A stretch of DNA of 64,000 bases from Bin5 sp034428435 (GTDB lineage Bacteria > Chloroflexota > Anaerolineae > Caldilineales > Caldilineaceae): assembly GCA_034428435.1 (NCBI GenBank), contig DAOUHY010000349.1, positions 11,607 to 75,606 on the forward strand. The letters are read 5' to 3'. A model generated the notes under the pieces. That model was not told the origin of the DNA. It ran no database searches and saw only the letters and a list, made by a program, of their open reading frames with translations. Numbering within the stretch: position 1 is the first letter of the stretch; each line of letters starts with the position of its first letter. A program made the translations under genes and the position numbers. Shown one piece after another: positions 44,709 through 54,878 of this stretch.

Positions 44709-46781
44709 TCAGGCGATAGCGATGCCTGATTCAACTCGTGTGACTCCGTAAGTGACCTGGGTACTACGCGCCATTACGTGTTCCAGGTGATGACGGTCAC
44801 GGCGATTGGCGTTTATGATCGATGAAAATTCCAGAATCGCTTCACGGTTCTCGCTTTCCTGTGCATCGTGCAACAGAAACTGCATTGCCGACAGACTTTC
44901 TCGCAGCCGCGCATACCGAAGACGGATCAGCAGCTTAAGCAGCGCATTCTGAATTTCCCCCTGCTCCCGTTCCGGCATCGCCAAAATCTGAGTCGTCAAC
45001 TGCGATAGGACCGGGTGATAGGTGGGGCTGAGTGTCTCCTGAAAAGCTTTGATTTCCCAGAGTTCATCGCTGGCGATGAAGCGCCGCAACGCACCGAAGA
45101 TCTCCCGGTATTCCATCTGTTGAAAATCATTTCCGCTCAGTGGGGTGATCTCCAGCTCCTGCGATTTCTCCGACAGCCATATCAACAGGTCCGGCTCGTC
45201 GATCAATAGGGCCAGCAGAAAGACTTCCAGTTTCGCCTCCGGCACAATAGCTGCCAGGTCCGGCGGCGGCGGTGATGGCGTCGCCCCATCCGCTTCGTTG
45301 CCTACAGTCAGGCCTGCGTCGGCGGCCTCCTCTTGAGACGCAAAAGCCGGGCCCGTCTGTGATTCCGCTCCCGTCGCGGCCTGCCCATTCTGTGGCCGGG
45401 TGAACCGGCGCCGGTGGCGGCCCTCCTGCGGTGGATGCCGTAACTCCCGGGCGCTGGCCTTCACCCGCTGCTCAATCGTCCGTTCTTCAATGCGGACAAG
45501 CCGGCTCAAGCGCTGGATGTAATGCTGCTGTTCCTCCTCGTCGCCCAACTCCGCGATGAGCGGAGTCAACTCGGCTACCGCCTCTCCCTTGCCTCTGGCG
45601 CTGTCCAGATCATACTGCTTGGTGACAATTCCGAAATAATAGTCGACAAGGGGTGTTGCCGTGCTCACCAACTCCTGCCAGGAACTGGTACTCTGGCGGA
45701 TAATGTCATCCGGATCGCGGCCCTCCGGCAGTGTGGTGATGCGCAGGTTGGCGCTGAGCCGGTGTTCTACATGCATCCGCCCCGTCGCAGTAAGTACCGG
45801 CTTGGCCTTCCTCTTCAGAGCCTGTCGCGCCTGGTTCAGGCCCCGCAGCGTTGCCTGCTCGCCGGCCGAATCCGCGTCCAACGCCAGGATAAAGTTGTCA
45901 GTATAGCGATGGAGCTGGCGCAACTGCGCCTCCGTCAAGGCTGTCCCCAGGCAGGCCACGACATTTTCAAAGCCGAACTGGTGAGCGGCGATCACATCCA
46001 TATAGCCTTCGACTACAACGACGCTGTCAGCCTGACGGATAGCTCTGTAGGCCCGGTCCAGCCCATATACAACGTGGGATTTGTGAAAGAGAGGGGTTTC
46101 CGCTGTATTCAGATATTTGGGCAGCGAACCGTCCAAAACCCGCCCCCCGAAACCAATTACCCGGCCCTGGCGATCATGGATGGGTACAATCAGCCGGTTG
46201 CGAAAAGAATCGTAGTAGGAGTCCCGTTCCGGATTATGCTTGACCAGGTCGGCCCGGTGCAGGACGTCGGGTGAATAACCGGCCTGCACCAGGTGGTCGC
46301 GCAGCGAATCCCAACTGTCCGGCGCAAAGCCGAGTTGGAACTGGGCGGCAACCCCGGCATTGATGCCGCGTCGCTGCAGATAGTCGCGCGCCGGCTGCGC
46401 CTCCTGGTTGCGGTGAAGCTGGTTCCTGAAGAAGAGGGCCGCTTTGTCGTTCAGCTCGTATAGAAGATCCCGTCCCTGGTCTTCGTCCCTGTCGGTCTCT
46501 TCGGGCAACTGAACGCCGGCCTCCTGGGCCAGAGCCTGCAAAGCCTCCCGAAAATCCATGTTTTCCTTCTGCATCAGGAAAGAGAATATGTCGCCGCCGG
46601 TGCTGCATGCGCCGAAACAACGCCAGGTGCCGGTTTCGGGGAAAACGACGAAGCTGGGCGTGCGTTCCTGATGGAAGGGACAATTGGCTTTAAATGATCG
46701 GCCGGCGCGTTGCAGGGGCACATAACGGGAAATGAAGTCTACGGCATCGATCCGAGCTTTAATTTCTTCCGTTACGCTCAT
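44709..46781 (-). CDS. dnaG: DNA primase DnaG
   Basis: DnaG makes RNA primers at the replication fork. The 690-residue protein has the N-terminal CHC2 zinc domain, the Toprim domain with VVVVEGYMDVIAAHQ and LALDADSAGEQA, and a C-terminal helicase-binding region. The zinc site is unusual: Cys34, His37, then Cys55 and Cys59 in CFGAC, a C-x3-C spacing where most primases have C-x2-C. A Pro/Arg-rich linker around 450-520 precedes the C-terminal domain. It is 23 bp before rpoD. Confidence 0.95.
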   Translation of the reverse strand: MSVTEEIKARIDAVDFISRYVPLQRAGRSFKANCPFHQERTPSFVVFPETGTWRCFGACSTGGDIFSFLMQKENMDFREALQALAQEAGVQLPEETDRDEDQGRDLLYELNDKAALFFRNQLHRNQEAQPARDYLQRRGINAGVAAQFQLGFAPDSWDSLRDHLVQAGYSPDVLHRADLVKHNPERDSYYDSFRNRLIVPIHDRQGRVIGFGGRVLDGSLPKYLNTAETPLFHKSHVVYGLDRAYRAIRQADSVVVVEGYMDVIAAHQFGFENVVACLGTALTEAQLRQLHRYTDNFILALDADSAGEQATLRGLNQARQALKRKAKPVLTATGRMHVEHRLSANLRITTLPEGRDPDDIIRQSTSSWQELVSTATPLVDYYFGIVTKQYDLDSARGKGEAVAELTPLIAELGDEEEQQHYIQRLSRLVRIEERTIEQRVKASARELRHPPQEGRHRRRFTRPQNGQAATGAESQTGPAFASQEEAADAGLTVGNEADGATPSPPPPDLAAIVPEAKLEVFLLALLIDEPDLLIWLSEKSQELEITPLSGNDFQQMEYREIFGALRRFIASDELWEIKAFQETLSPTYHPVLSQLTTQILAMPEREQGEIQNALLKLLIRLRYARLRESLSAMQFLLHDAQESENREAILEFSSIINANRRDRHHLEHVMARSTQVTYGVTRVESGIAIA

Positions 46782-46955
46782 TTGCAGTGGTTGGTAATCC
46801 GTGTCCGGCGATCAGGTTTTTCGGTGGTCAGGCGATATGTATCCAATTATAGCTGTGCCCGAATCGGGTGTCAAAGAAGGGCGAATATCGTCTATGCCAG
46901 GTTGGACCTCTCGACTGCTACCCAAGGCGCCTACACTAAGTCCAAAAAGCGACCT

Positions 46956-47387
46956 TCAGGAGGACGAATCCTCCTCAGAATTGGCGTCGAACGTTTCGCT
47001 CCCGATCTGCTGTACAAGCGCGTAGGCCCGTTCCGCTTCGCGAAACAGATCGGTCAGGTTCATGGCCAGAAAAATGTTACCGCTTGATTGGATCTCACCC
47101 CCGAAGAAGGCATCCTTCAGTTTGCGCTGGCCGCACCAGACGTCGTGCAGAAGATCGGCTGTCATCGTTAATTCCAGGTCCGCCTTGCCTGGCCGTGTCC
47201 CAAAGAAGACCTCCAGCGGAGGCTGGCGGCCGTCCAGCAACACCTCCGCCTCAGGATCGGTCAGGCGCAGACGGATGACCAGATTGCTGCTGGTAAAGGA
47301 CTCGATCGCGCCGGGACTTTCCTTCACCTTTTCAAAGACGCGCTCCAGGACCCTATAGAGTTGCTCGGCATCGGCGTAGACAGGCAT
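46956..47387 (-). CDS. SCP2-like sterol/lipid-transfer fold protein
   Basis: With the start at 47387 (MPVYADAEQL) the protein has 143 residues. Its strand-rich middle (LVIRLRLTDPEAEVLLDG, ADLELTMTADLLHDVW) and GGEIQSSGNIFLAMNLTDLF match the SCP2 domain, which binds lipids or hydrophobic ligands. No catalytic role is implied. It lies 174 bp upstream of dnaG on the same strand and could be part of that transcript. An acidic tail ends the protein. Confidence 0.7.
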   Translation of the reverse strand: MPVYADAEQLYRVLERVFEKVKESPGAIESFTSSNLVIRLRLTDPEAEVLLDGRQPPLEVFFGTRPGKADLELTMTADLLHDVWCGQRKLKDAFFGGEIQSSGNIFLAMNLTDLFREAERAYALVQQIGSETFDANSEEDSSS

Positions 47388-47471
47388 GGCAAGTAAGCTG
47401 GTGTGATCGACTGCGAATGCAAATGTAGTATAGGGTTGCTTTCGAGCGCATGTCAAGGACAAACGCGCTGC

Positions 47472-47883
47472 GGGTACACACCAAATTTGGGGCGGGAATA
47501 GTCTAGCGGCTTTTGGAAAGACGCAGGGGAGGCGCCAAGCCGGACATAATCGTGGGTTCCGTCAGTTGGAGGAGATGCGAAGGCAGGCACAGGGCCGGCA
47601 TCTACGGGGATCTGATTGGGACTGGCGCGACGTGGTTTGGCGAAACCCCTTCGATTGGGCACATGTCACCAATGTCGACACCAGGTCGACTAGGCATGTT
47701 GTAGGAGAGGGGGCGTTGCGGGGGCGGAGCCCCCGCACAAGGGAGGGCCGAATAGGCCCGACCGCCCAAGAAATTCAGGAGAGAGCAGCCACTTACCTGG
47801 CCTTAGTTTGGATCTGTGGGCTGGACATGGCTCAGACCTCAACTTAGACATGTGAAAGATCGCCCCCATTTTGGGATGCACGC
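47472..47883 (-). mobile_element. MITE-like repeat, copy 3 (inverted, diverged)
   Basis: About 412 bp of the same element in opposite orientation: the left edge GGGTACACACC is a decayed form of its right terminus, and the right edge ends TTTTGGGATGCACGC. The GC hairpin is retained (near 47715-47735). No convincing target duplication remains, so this copy is older or rearranged. Confidence 0.8.
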
Positions 47884-47938
47884 CCTCTGTCAACACCGCT
47901 TGCGAAAAAGTGGAAAGTGTGCATTTGCCTTTTCGTTG

Positions 47939-47944
47939 TATAAT
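47939..47944 (+). promoter_or_regulatory. Putative -10 box of the bactofilin gene
   Basis: A perfect TATAAT lies 96 bp upstream of the bactofilin ATG and 55 bp after the mobile repeat. The matching -35 region is poor, so an activator or other contacts may be needed. Confidence 0.5.
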
Positions 47945-48039
47945 AGGTTGATACTGGGATTTCGCTGCGTGTCTTCCTCGAATACATCGACATCGAACCC
48001 AACCTGTAGGGGAGCTGGGCGAGAAAGGAGAGGCAATGT

Positions 48040-49059
48040 ATGCCGCTTTTCAAACGTGGTAGGAAGCAGGACGAAGAGGACTTACAGTGGCTCTATCGTA
48101 ATCTCCAGGAGTTGGATGATGACGAGCCTGCGGGCGAAGACGCTGTAGAAGACGAGCCTGCCGAAAACGACGGAGATGATGTGAGTGCGGAGACTGCAAT
48201 GGAATCGCCGCTTGAACCTGAACGTTCGGAACCGCCGCCAGAGCCGGTATTGGGCGAGCCGGAACCCGCTATGGATGAAAGGACTGCACAGGAACCTGCC
48301 TTGGGCGAAATACCGGCGCCTGTTCTGCCGGATCCGTCCCCTCCCGAATCGACGGTGCCCGAACCTCCGCCCGTCGAGGTCCCAACTCCGGTTTCGAGGG
48401 AATCCCTGCTGTCGCAGGAAGACGTTACGGCCACAACGAACGAATCGTATGAGAGGAGAAGTCGACAGATGAGTGGGAACCGCCGAGAAAACGCGCCGTT
48501 CGCCAACCGAGGTCAGCAGCCGCCGCAATCCCGCCCGCAACGGCAGGAGTCGCCGCCGGAAGAAGGAACGGCCGACACGATTGTGGGCCCGCAATCCTAT
48601 TTCACCGGCACGTTCCGTTCAGAAAAAGATCTGCGTGTCGAAGGAACCCTGGAAGGGGAGATCGACTGCCGCGGAACTGTTATCGTTGCCAAAGACGCAA
48701 CCCTTTCGGCCACCGTCCGCGCCCGCAACATCGAAATTGCCGGGTCGGTCACCGGCGACGTCTTCATCGAGGAACGGTTGCACTTGCGCTCCTCCGGTGA
48801 AATGCGGGGCCAGTCCCATGCCGCATCGTTTATCGTCGAAGAAGGCGGCTATTTCGAGGGCGAAATGAAGATGGGCGCCCCAGATCAGGCGGAGTGGCCG
48901 ACCATCGGAAGTGGGTCCTCTTCTGAAGGGCTTGGACTTTCGGTCGAGTCAACCCAGTGGTCTACAAAACGTTCCGAGGGCCGTCCCAACAGGACCGGTG
49001 CAAGCTCGATCGACAGCGGACTCGAAGATGCCGGCAGCGGTCGTCACCGCAGCATCTGA
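48040..49059 (+). CDS. Bactofilin with long N-terminal extension
   Basis: Bactofilins polymerise without nucleotides into scaffolds that organise cell-wall synthesis or polarity. The bactofilin core lies at about residues 178-278 (GPQSYFTGTFRSEKDLRVEG, GEIDCRGTVIVAKDA, EGEMKMG) with the regular right-handed beta-helix period. It is preceded by about 175 acidic, Pro/Glu-rich residues, far longer than the usual 10-30-residue tail, and followed by a Ser-rich tail. The ATG at 48040 has GGAGAGG upstream. The gene is monocistronic. Confidence 0.88.
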   Translation: MPLFKRGRKQDEEDLQWLYRNLQELDDDEPAGEDAVEDEPAENDGDDVSAETAMESPLEPERSEPPPEPVLGEPEPAMDERTAQEPALGEIPAPVLPDPSPPESTVPEPPPVEVPTPVSRESLLSQEDVTATTNESYERRSRQMSGNRRENAPFANRGQQPPQSRPQRQESPPEEGTADTIVGPQSYFTGTFRSEKDLRVEGTLEGEIDCRGTVIVAKDATLSATVRARNIEIAGSVTGDVFIEERLHLRSSGEMRGQSHAASFIVEEGGYFEGEMKMGAPDQAEWPTIGSGSSSEGLGLSVESTQWSTKRSEGRPNRTGASSIDSGLEDAGSGRHRSI

Positions 49060-49450
49060 CGGCCCATTCGGCGGAACCCGGACTGGTATTGACTTTCTAC
49101 CGGCGCTCCCGGCGCCTCTGCTTGCCTGCTATATGCAGGACTCACAGAAGGCTGACGGCCCCGTGCCCTCTCCAGATTTCCAGGCGGAGAAACGTCCTTC
49201 CTCCGTATGCTCCGTCGGTTCTGATGGACGAAGATCGCGCGCTGTTCTCAAAACACGCCTTTGAAAAGCCGAAAGAACCGACCAGACCCCGGACTGCTAC
49301 GTCCTAACCTCTGTCGAATAGTCGAAAAAAAGTACCGTCCGTCTTGCGACACCTGGACGGCTCGATTTGATACGCCCGGAAAGCGCCGGCGTTCTCGATA
49401 CCCAGGGGCGTGTTGCTGCCGCCGTATTCGTGCGCATCGCGCCAGCCCGT
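49060..49450. other. Intergenic region after bactofilin
   Basis: The bactofilin and YprB genes converge here. No supported gene, tRNA or clear terminator hairpin was found in these 390 bases, and reading frames across it have no recognisable protein features. Confidence 0.4.
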
Positions 49451-50830
49451 TCACGCCCCGGCGCTCAGCTTCCGCTGCAGGCGCGCCAGCCGGTGGCGCA
49501 GTTCGGTCTGGATCTCAGCCGAACGGTTCTGGGCCGGGGATTTTTCCTGCTCGTGCAAGGCCCACTGCGTCCACATTGCCGCCTGCGTCAAGTCTCCGCT
49601 TTGCCATTCGTAAAACTTCGCCAGTTCCACATAGGGACGGCTGTCCGGGCCCCCCACGGTTGTCAGCCACTGCTGCCACACGGTTGCCGCCTCTTCCCAG
49701 CGATGTTGTCGTTTGAGCAAGCGGCCCAATCCGTCAAACGATTCGGCCAGATGCGCCCGGCCGCTGAGCTGGTCCAACGCGGCGCGGAATAACGACTCCG
49801 CGCTCTCCAGGCGCTCCAACTCCGCCTGCAGCCGTGCCATGCTGAGCAGATCGAGCGGCTGCAAATGACCGGCGCCGGCGGCAACAGGATCGGCAAATAC
49901 ACCGCAGACCACCTCCGCCAGCGCTGCCATCGAGACAATATCCTCGCGATTGTGGTAGAAGACGCGCTGCATCATACGGCCGTCGCCGTCGTGCAGGTAG
50001 TCGGCGTACAAATGCGGGATGAGGCTGCCGGGCACGTCGTCCTCTGCGCGGGAATAGCCGAGAACTCTCCGTTCCAAATTGGTGAGAGCGCAGCTGCCCA
50101 GGCGTTTGCGCCACAACCTCCGCGCCGGGTGCAGCAGGTCTAGATGCGGAGTGTCATCGTCCAACGCTTGCGGCGGGCCAACGTCGGCGGGCAGGAAGCG
50201 GCCTGCGTACCGGTATCGCCCGCGCAAAAAAGGTGCGTCGAAAGATCGCCCGTTGAAGGTCACCAGGCTCTCGCAGCCCTGCAAAAGGTATGCAAGCGCT
50301 GTCAGCAGGGCCGGCTCTTCACCGGGATGGCGCATGAATAACTGGCGCACTACAAAGTTCAGACGGTCCCCCGGACAGTCCCCATTCCGCTCCTGCGGCT
50401 CGAATGTTCCAACCCCTACCATAAAGGCGTAGATGCCGGCCCCGCCGCCCAGACCGGTGGTCTCGATATCCAGAAATGCCGATCTGCGAAAGTCGGGGCA
50501 GCTATCCAGCCGGTAAGCGGGGTAAAGCGGTGCCAGGACCGATGGATCGCGTTCCAGAAGGTTGCCGAGCGCAGAAGGTTCGCGCAGAGCCTGCGGGTGA
50601 CTCTCCTCCTGTTCCAATGGAACGAAATGCCGCGTAACCAGATAACACTCGCCGGCGCTGTTCTCGACTGTCTCTCCCTCCTCCAGCGCCTCGAGCGCGG
50701 CAGGCTCGGTCTCCCAATCGGACGCTGACGCCTCGGGCTGCGCCAGTTTGCGCGTTTCGGCCGCTTCAGCGGCTGTTCGTCCCCTGCGTATTCCTTGCAG
50801 GCGACGCAATCGTTCAGAAGTGGCGGACAT
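49451..50830 (-). CDS. YprB-type RNase H-like exonuclease with TPR tail
   Basis: The 459-residue protein has the DEDD exonuclease motifs SAFLDIETTGLGGGAGIYAF (about residue 117 on), LVTFNGRSFDAPFLRGRY and YHNREDIVSMAAL, matching the YprB ribonuclease-H-like family. The C-terminal 130 residues look like tetratricopeptide repeats (HLAESFDGLGRLLKRQHRWEE). The target is unknown; it could trim RNA or DNA. It is divergent from recJ across about 150 bp. Confidence 0.85.
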   Translation of the reverse strand: MSATSERLRRLQGIRRGRTAAEAAETRKLAQPEASASDWETEPAALEALEEGETVENSAGECYLVTRHFVPLEQEESHPQALREPSALGNLLERDPSVLAPLYPAYRLDSCPDFRRSAFLDIETTGLGGGAGIYAFMVGVGTFEPQERNGDCPGDRLNFVVRQLFMRHPGEEPALLTALAYLLQGCESLVTFNGRSFDAPFLRGRYRYAGRFLPADVGPPQALDDDTPHLDLLHPARRLWRKRLGSCALTNLERRVLGYSRAEDDVPGSLIPHLYADYLHDGDGRMMQRVFYHNREDIVSMAALAEVVCGVFADPVAAGAGHLQPLDLLSMARLQAELERLESAESLFRAALDQLSGRAHLAESFDGLGRLLKRQHRWEEAATVWQQWLTTVGGPDSRPYVELAKFYEWQSGDLTQAAMWTQWALHEQEKSPAQNRSAEIQTELRHRLARLQRKLSAGA

Positions 50831-50977
50831 CGGTAAGGGTTTGAAGGGCGATCGGTTCAGACTGGATCCCTATTGTAGCCCAGCCGGATTAGAGTGGGAA
50901 ATTCCCCATTTTTTGCGCTATCGACTATAATTGGGTTCTGTGCACTGTTTCCATCTCCTCCTGGTGGAGAATCCACT

Positions 50978-52717
50978 TTGTCGGCGACTGACAAACACTG
51001 GAACTTCTTTCCGCCGGCGCCGGAAAGCTTCTTGGAGATCAACCATGAGCATCCGGCGCTGTTGCAGGTGCTGTACAATCGCGGTCACCAGGACGGGGCC
51101 GCAATAGAGTCGTTCCTGCAGGTCGAGGACGCGGTACAGGAGAACCCTTTTCGCCTGACCGATATGTCGTCTGCCGTAGCGCGCATCGTAAAGGCCATCG
51201 AGGCCCGTGAAGTGATCTGCGTCTACGGGGATTTCGACGCCGACGGCGTCACCGCCACGGTCCTGATGACCACCGCCCTGCAACGCGCCGGCGCGCTCGT
51301 AGGCGCCTACATCCCCAACCGGGTCGATGAAGGCTACGGTCTGAATGTCGAGGCGCTGAAATCTATCGCCGCCAAGGGCGCCCACCTGCTGGTCACGGTC
51401 GACTGCGGCATTCGCAGCGTAGTGGAAGTGACGCAAGCCGCCGAGTTGGGGATGGATGTCATCCTCACCGACCATCACACTATCGGTCCCGACCTGCCGC
51501 CGGCGCTGGCAGTGATCAATCCGCGACGCGATGACCGCGCAGGGACGTTTCAGCCGCTGGCCGGCGTGGGTGTTGCCTACCGGCTTGCGCAGGGTGTCCT
51601 GCGGGCCGTTTCTCAGCAGCCCTGGAGCCGAATTTCACAGGACGAGGCAGCGGCCGAGGAGCAGTCCCTTCTCGACCTGGTGGCCATCGGCACCGTCGCC
51701 GATTTGATGCCCCTGCAGGGTGAAAATCGCTCGTTGGTGCGGCGGGGGCTGGCTGAACTGAGCCAGGGCAAACGTGTGGGGTTGTTCGCGCTCATGGAAA
51801 TGGCCTCGGTGCCTCCCACTACGATCGACAGCACCGCAATCAGCTTTCGCATCGCTCCCCGCATCAATGCCGCCGGTCGTCTGGCCAGCGCCAGGTTGGC
51901 CTATGACCTCCTGCGCTGTGATGAATACGAGACAGCCTATGAAATGGCAACCGGTCTGGAACGCCTCAACCAGCAACGCCAGGCGCTCACGACCGAAGCC
52001 TATGCAGTCGCCGAAAGAGAGATCGCCGGCCTGGATCCAACCGCTGCGCCGATTCTGATCGTCGCCAGCGAAGAATTTCAACCCGGAATCGTGGGACTGG
52101 CCGCGGGGAAGCTGAGTGATCAGTTCTACCGCCCGGCAGTCGTTATCGAACAGGGAGAGGAGATCTGCCGCGGCAGTGCCCGCAGCATCGCCGAATTCAA
52201 CATCATCGCCGCACTCGATCGGGTCAGTTCCCTTCTGGTGCGCCACGGCGGCCACAGCCGCGCGGCCGGCTTCACGGTGCGCACCGAGCAGTTGCCGGCG
52301 TTACGAGAAGCCCTCGCAGAGATGGCCGGCCAGGAGCTCGATCCTTTGCAGGATCTGCGGCCCAGCCTCTATATCGACACCGAACTGACAGTCGATCAGA
52401 TCGACTGGGCATTGCAGGGCCAGCTCGCCCGCATGGAGCCGGTCGGCCAGAAAAACGAACCCGGTCTCTTCCTCTGCCGCCGCTGCCGCGTCCGCAACGC
52501 CCGCACCGTCGGCGGGGGTAAGCATCTGAAGATGGCGATCGACGGCCACGATTATTCGCAAGTGTTGGACGCGATCGGCTTCGGCCTTGGCGGTCGGGCT
52601 CGGGACCTGCACTATGGCAGCCTGATCGATATCGTTTTTCATCTCGAAGTCAACGAATGGCAGGGTCGACGCTCTCTGCAACTCAATGTGCAGGACCTGC
52701 GGAGCAGCGCAAACTGA
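50978..52717 (+). CDS. recJ: Single-strand DNA exonuclease RecJ
   Basis: RecJ degrades single-stranded DNA 5' to 3' in recombination and repair. TTG at 50978 follows GGTGGAG by 8 nt and gives 579 residues; ATG 50894 upstream would add 28 poorly conserved residues. DHH-phosphoesterase motifs are YGDFDADGVTAT, TVDCGIRS and LTDHHTIGPDLPPA, and the DHHA1 part has GGHSRAAGFTV. The C-terminal OB-fold region follows. Confidence 0.93.
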   Translation: MSATDKHWNFFPPAPESFLEINHEHPALLQVLYNRGHQDGAAIESFLQVEDAVQENPFRLTDMSSAVARIVKAIEAREVICVYGDFDADGVTATVLMTTALQRAGALVGAYIPNRVDEGYGLNVEALKSIAAKGAHLLVTVDCGIRSVVEVTQAAELGMDVILTDHHTIGPDLPPALAVINPRRDDRAGTFQPLAGVGVAYRLAQGVLRAVSQQPWSRISQDEAAAEEQSLLDLVAIGTVADLMPLQGENRSLVRRGLAELSQGKRVGLFALMEMASVPPTTIDSTAISFRIAPRINAAGRLASARLAYDLLRCDEYETAYEMATGLERLNQQRQALTTEAYAVAEREIAGLDPTAAPILIVASEEFQPGIVGLAAGKLSDQFYRPAVVIEQGEEICRGSARSIAEFNIIAALDRVSSLLVRHGGHSRAAGFTVRTEQLPALREALAEMAGQELDPLQDLRPSLYIDTELTVDQIDWALQGQLARMEPVGQKNEPGLFLCRRCRVRNARTVGGGKHLKMAIDGHDYSQVLDAIGFGLGGRARDLHYGSLIDIVFHLEVNEWQGRRSLQLNVQDLRSSAN

Positions 52718-52806
52718 CCAGAGAATGAGCGGCGTTGTCTGCTGCCGCACACCGCCCGTCGGAGTCGATCTCCGGCGAACAGTTGAAAGGATCACAGAGT
52801 CCACCC

Positions 52807-53619
52807 ATGGCACAATCAGCAAATCTGAAAGGTGTGCGCGCCGTTCTGCTGGACATGGACGGCGTTGTTTATGTTGGAGAGGAACCCCTGCCCGGCGTTC
52901 AGGAGTTGCTGGACTATCTGAAGGCGACCGATCGAAACTGGCTCTTCGTTACCAATAACTCCTCGCGTACGCCGGTTCAGTTCGTCGAGAAGATCGCCCG
53001 TATGGGCATTGGCGCCGACGAAACGCATGTTCTCAGCAGCGCCTTGGCGACCGCCAGCTGGCTGGCGGAGCAGTATCCCGATGGCGTACGCGCCTTCATG
53101 ATCGGGCAGGACGGCCTGCGCTGGGCGCTGGAGCAGGAGGGCATTACCCTGGTCGAAGATGCTCAAAAGGCCGAAGTGATCGTTTCCGGCATCGATTTCA
53201 GTGTGCGCTACGAGCGCCTCGCCGACGCCTCCCTTGCTATACGCGCCGGCGCCCGCTTCGTCGGCACCAACAGCGACACCTCCTTCCCCAGCGAACGGGG
53301 GCAGATTCCCGGCTCGGGCGCACTGCTGGCCCTCCTGGAGGCGGCCACCGGCGTCACGCCCACGGTGATCGGCAAACCAAACGCCGGCATGTTCGAACAG
53401 GCCATGCACAAGCTCGGCACGACCCCGTCCTCGACGCTGATGGTCGGTGACCGCTACGAAACCGACATCGCCGGTGCCATCGAACTGGGAATGCCCACCG
53501 CCGCCGTCCTGACCGGCATCACGACAGAGGAGGAGTTCCGCACGGTCGTGCCCGGGCCAGACCTGATTTTGCCCGGGCTGCCCGAACTTCTCCACGCCTT
53601 CCGGCAGGCCGACAGCTGA
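52807..53619 (+). CDS. HAD-superfamily phosphatase, NagD-like
   Basis: The start at 52807 (MAQSANLKG) gives 270 residues. HAD motifs are AVLLDMDGVVYVGEEPLPG (nucleophile Asp), FVTNNSSRTP, KPNAGMFEQA and MVGDRYETDIAGAIELG. This is the class IIA (NagD/phosphoglycolate or 4-nitrophenyl phosphatase) group. It lies 89 bp after recJ. Substrate undecided; phosphoglycolate or a nucleoside monophosphate are possibilities. Confidence 0.88.
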   Translation: MAQSANLKGVRAVLLDMDGVVYVGEEPLPGVQELLDYLKATDRNWLFVTNNSSRTPVQFVEKIARMGIGADETHVLSSALATASWLAEQYPDGVRAFMIGQDGLRWALEQEGITLVEDAQKAEVIVSGIDFSVRYERLADASLAIRAGARFVGTNSDTSFPSERGQIPGSGALLALLEAATGVTPTVIGKPNAGMFEQAMHKLGTTPSSTLMVGDRYETDIAGAIELGMPTAAVLTGITTEEEFRTVVPGPDLILPGLPELLHAFRQADS

Positions 53620-53724
53620 ACCGTCCATACACGTCGCAGCATCCCCTAACCCGTCTCCAACGCGAGAGGGCGCGATCGGGCCACTTTTTGACCGCAACTG
53701 AATAGCTGCGCTACAATTGCAAAG

Positions 53725-54867
53725 ATGAAGACCATGCCACGCACGCCGCCCGGCGTATCCCCAATCAGCCCTTCCCTATTGGACTGCTCTCCGCAAGAGC
53801 TTGCCGATGTCGTCAATGCGCTGCCGGCCAGCCAAAAGCGCGCCAACGGCAAGGCTGCAGGGGCGCCCGCCTATCGCATCCGCCAGATTCAGGAGTGGAT
53901 CTACAAGAAATACGCACGCTCCTTCGACGAGATGACGAATCTGCCGCAGGCCATGCGCGAAGACCTGGCCGCGACGACAACGCTCATGCCGCTAACGCCG
54001 GTTACGCAGCGTGTCTCCAAGGCCGGGGACACCCAGAAAGTCCTGTTTCAGATGCCGGCCGGGGAGACGGTCGAAGCTGTCCTGATGCTGTATGACAGGC
54101 GGCGTACGCTCTGTATCAGCAGTCAGGCCGGATGCGCCATGGGCTGCACCTTCTGCGCGACCGCTCGCGGTGGCCTGCGTCGCAATCTGACCGCAGGCGA
54201 AATCGTGGCCCAGGTTCTGTTCTTCGCCCGTTACCTGCAAGATGCCGGCGAAGGGCCAAAGATGCGGGTGAAGCGGCCCACCACGGTGACAAACATCGTG
54301 TTGATGGGTATGGGCGAGCCGATGCACAACTACAAGAGTGTGTGGACGGCCATCCGCCGCCTCACCGCCGCCGACGGTTTCGCACTCGGCGCACGGCATA
54401 TCACGCTCAGTACCGTCGGCCTGATTCCGATGATCGACCGCATGGCCGACGAAGGGCTCCAGGTGAATCTCGCCGTCAGCCTCCACGCACCCAACAACGA
54501 CCTGCGCAGTAAGCTCGTTCCTCCCAGTCGCCGCTATCCGGTCGATGACCTTCTGGCCTCAGTTCGCCGCTATATCGCCAAGACCAATCGCCGTGTTACC
54601 TTTGAGTACGCCCTGATGCGGGGCACGAATGACAGCCCTGCTCTGGCCGAGGATCTGGCTGACAAGCTGCAAGGAATCCTGTGCCATGTCAACCTCATCC
54701 CGCTTAATCCAATTCCCGACAGCCCCTTTCAGCCGACCAGCGACAAAGACACGCAGCGGTTCGCAAATATCCTGCTTGCGCGCGGCATCTCGACAACCGT
54801 GCGTATCCGCCGCGGTATCGAAATCGATGCCGGCTGCGGTCAGTTACGTAATGCCGCGGAGTCGTAG
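53725..54867 (+). CDS. rlmN: Dual-specificity 23S rRNA/tRNA methyltransferase RlmN
   Basis: RlmN is a radical SAM enzyme that methylates C2 of A2503 in 23S rRNA and A37 in some tRNAs. The 380-residue protein has YRIRQIQEWIYKKYARSFDEM, the cluster motif CAMGCTFC with Cys137, Cys141 and Cys144, VLMGMGEPMHNY, and the GCGQLR C terminus with the second catalytic Cys. The terminator hairpin just downstream serves both strands. The region before residue 30 is extra. Confidence 0.94.
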   Translation: MKTMPRTPPGVSPISPSLLDCSPQELADVVNALPASQKRANGKAAGAPAYRIRQIQEWIYKKYARSFDEMTNLPQAMREDLAATTTLMPLTPVTQRVSKAGDTQKVLFQMPAGETVEAVLMLYDRRRTLCISSQAGCAMGCTFCATARGGLRRNLTAGEIVAQVLFFARYLQDAGEGPKMRVKRPTTVTNIVLMGMGEPMHNYKSVWTAIRRLTAADGFALGARHITLSTVGLIPMIDRMADEGLQVNLAVSLHAPNNDLRSKLVPPSRRYPVDDLLASVRRYIAKTNRRVTFEYALMRGTNDSPALAEDLADKLQGILCHVNLIPLNPIPDSPFQPTSDKDTQRFANILLARGISTTVRIRRGIEIDAGCGQLRNAAES

Positions 54868-54878
54868 ACCGGCGCCGC

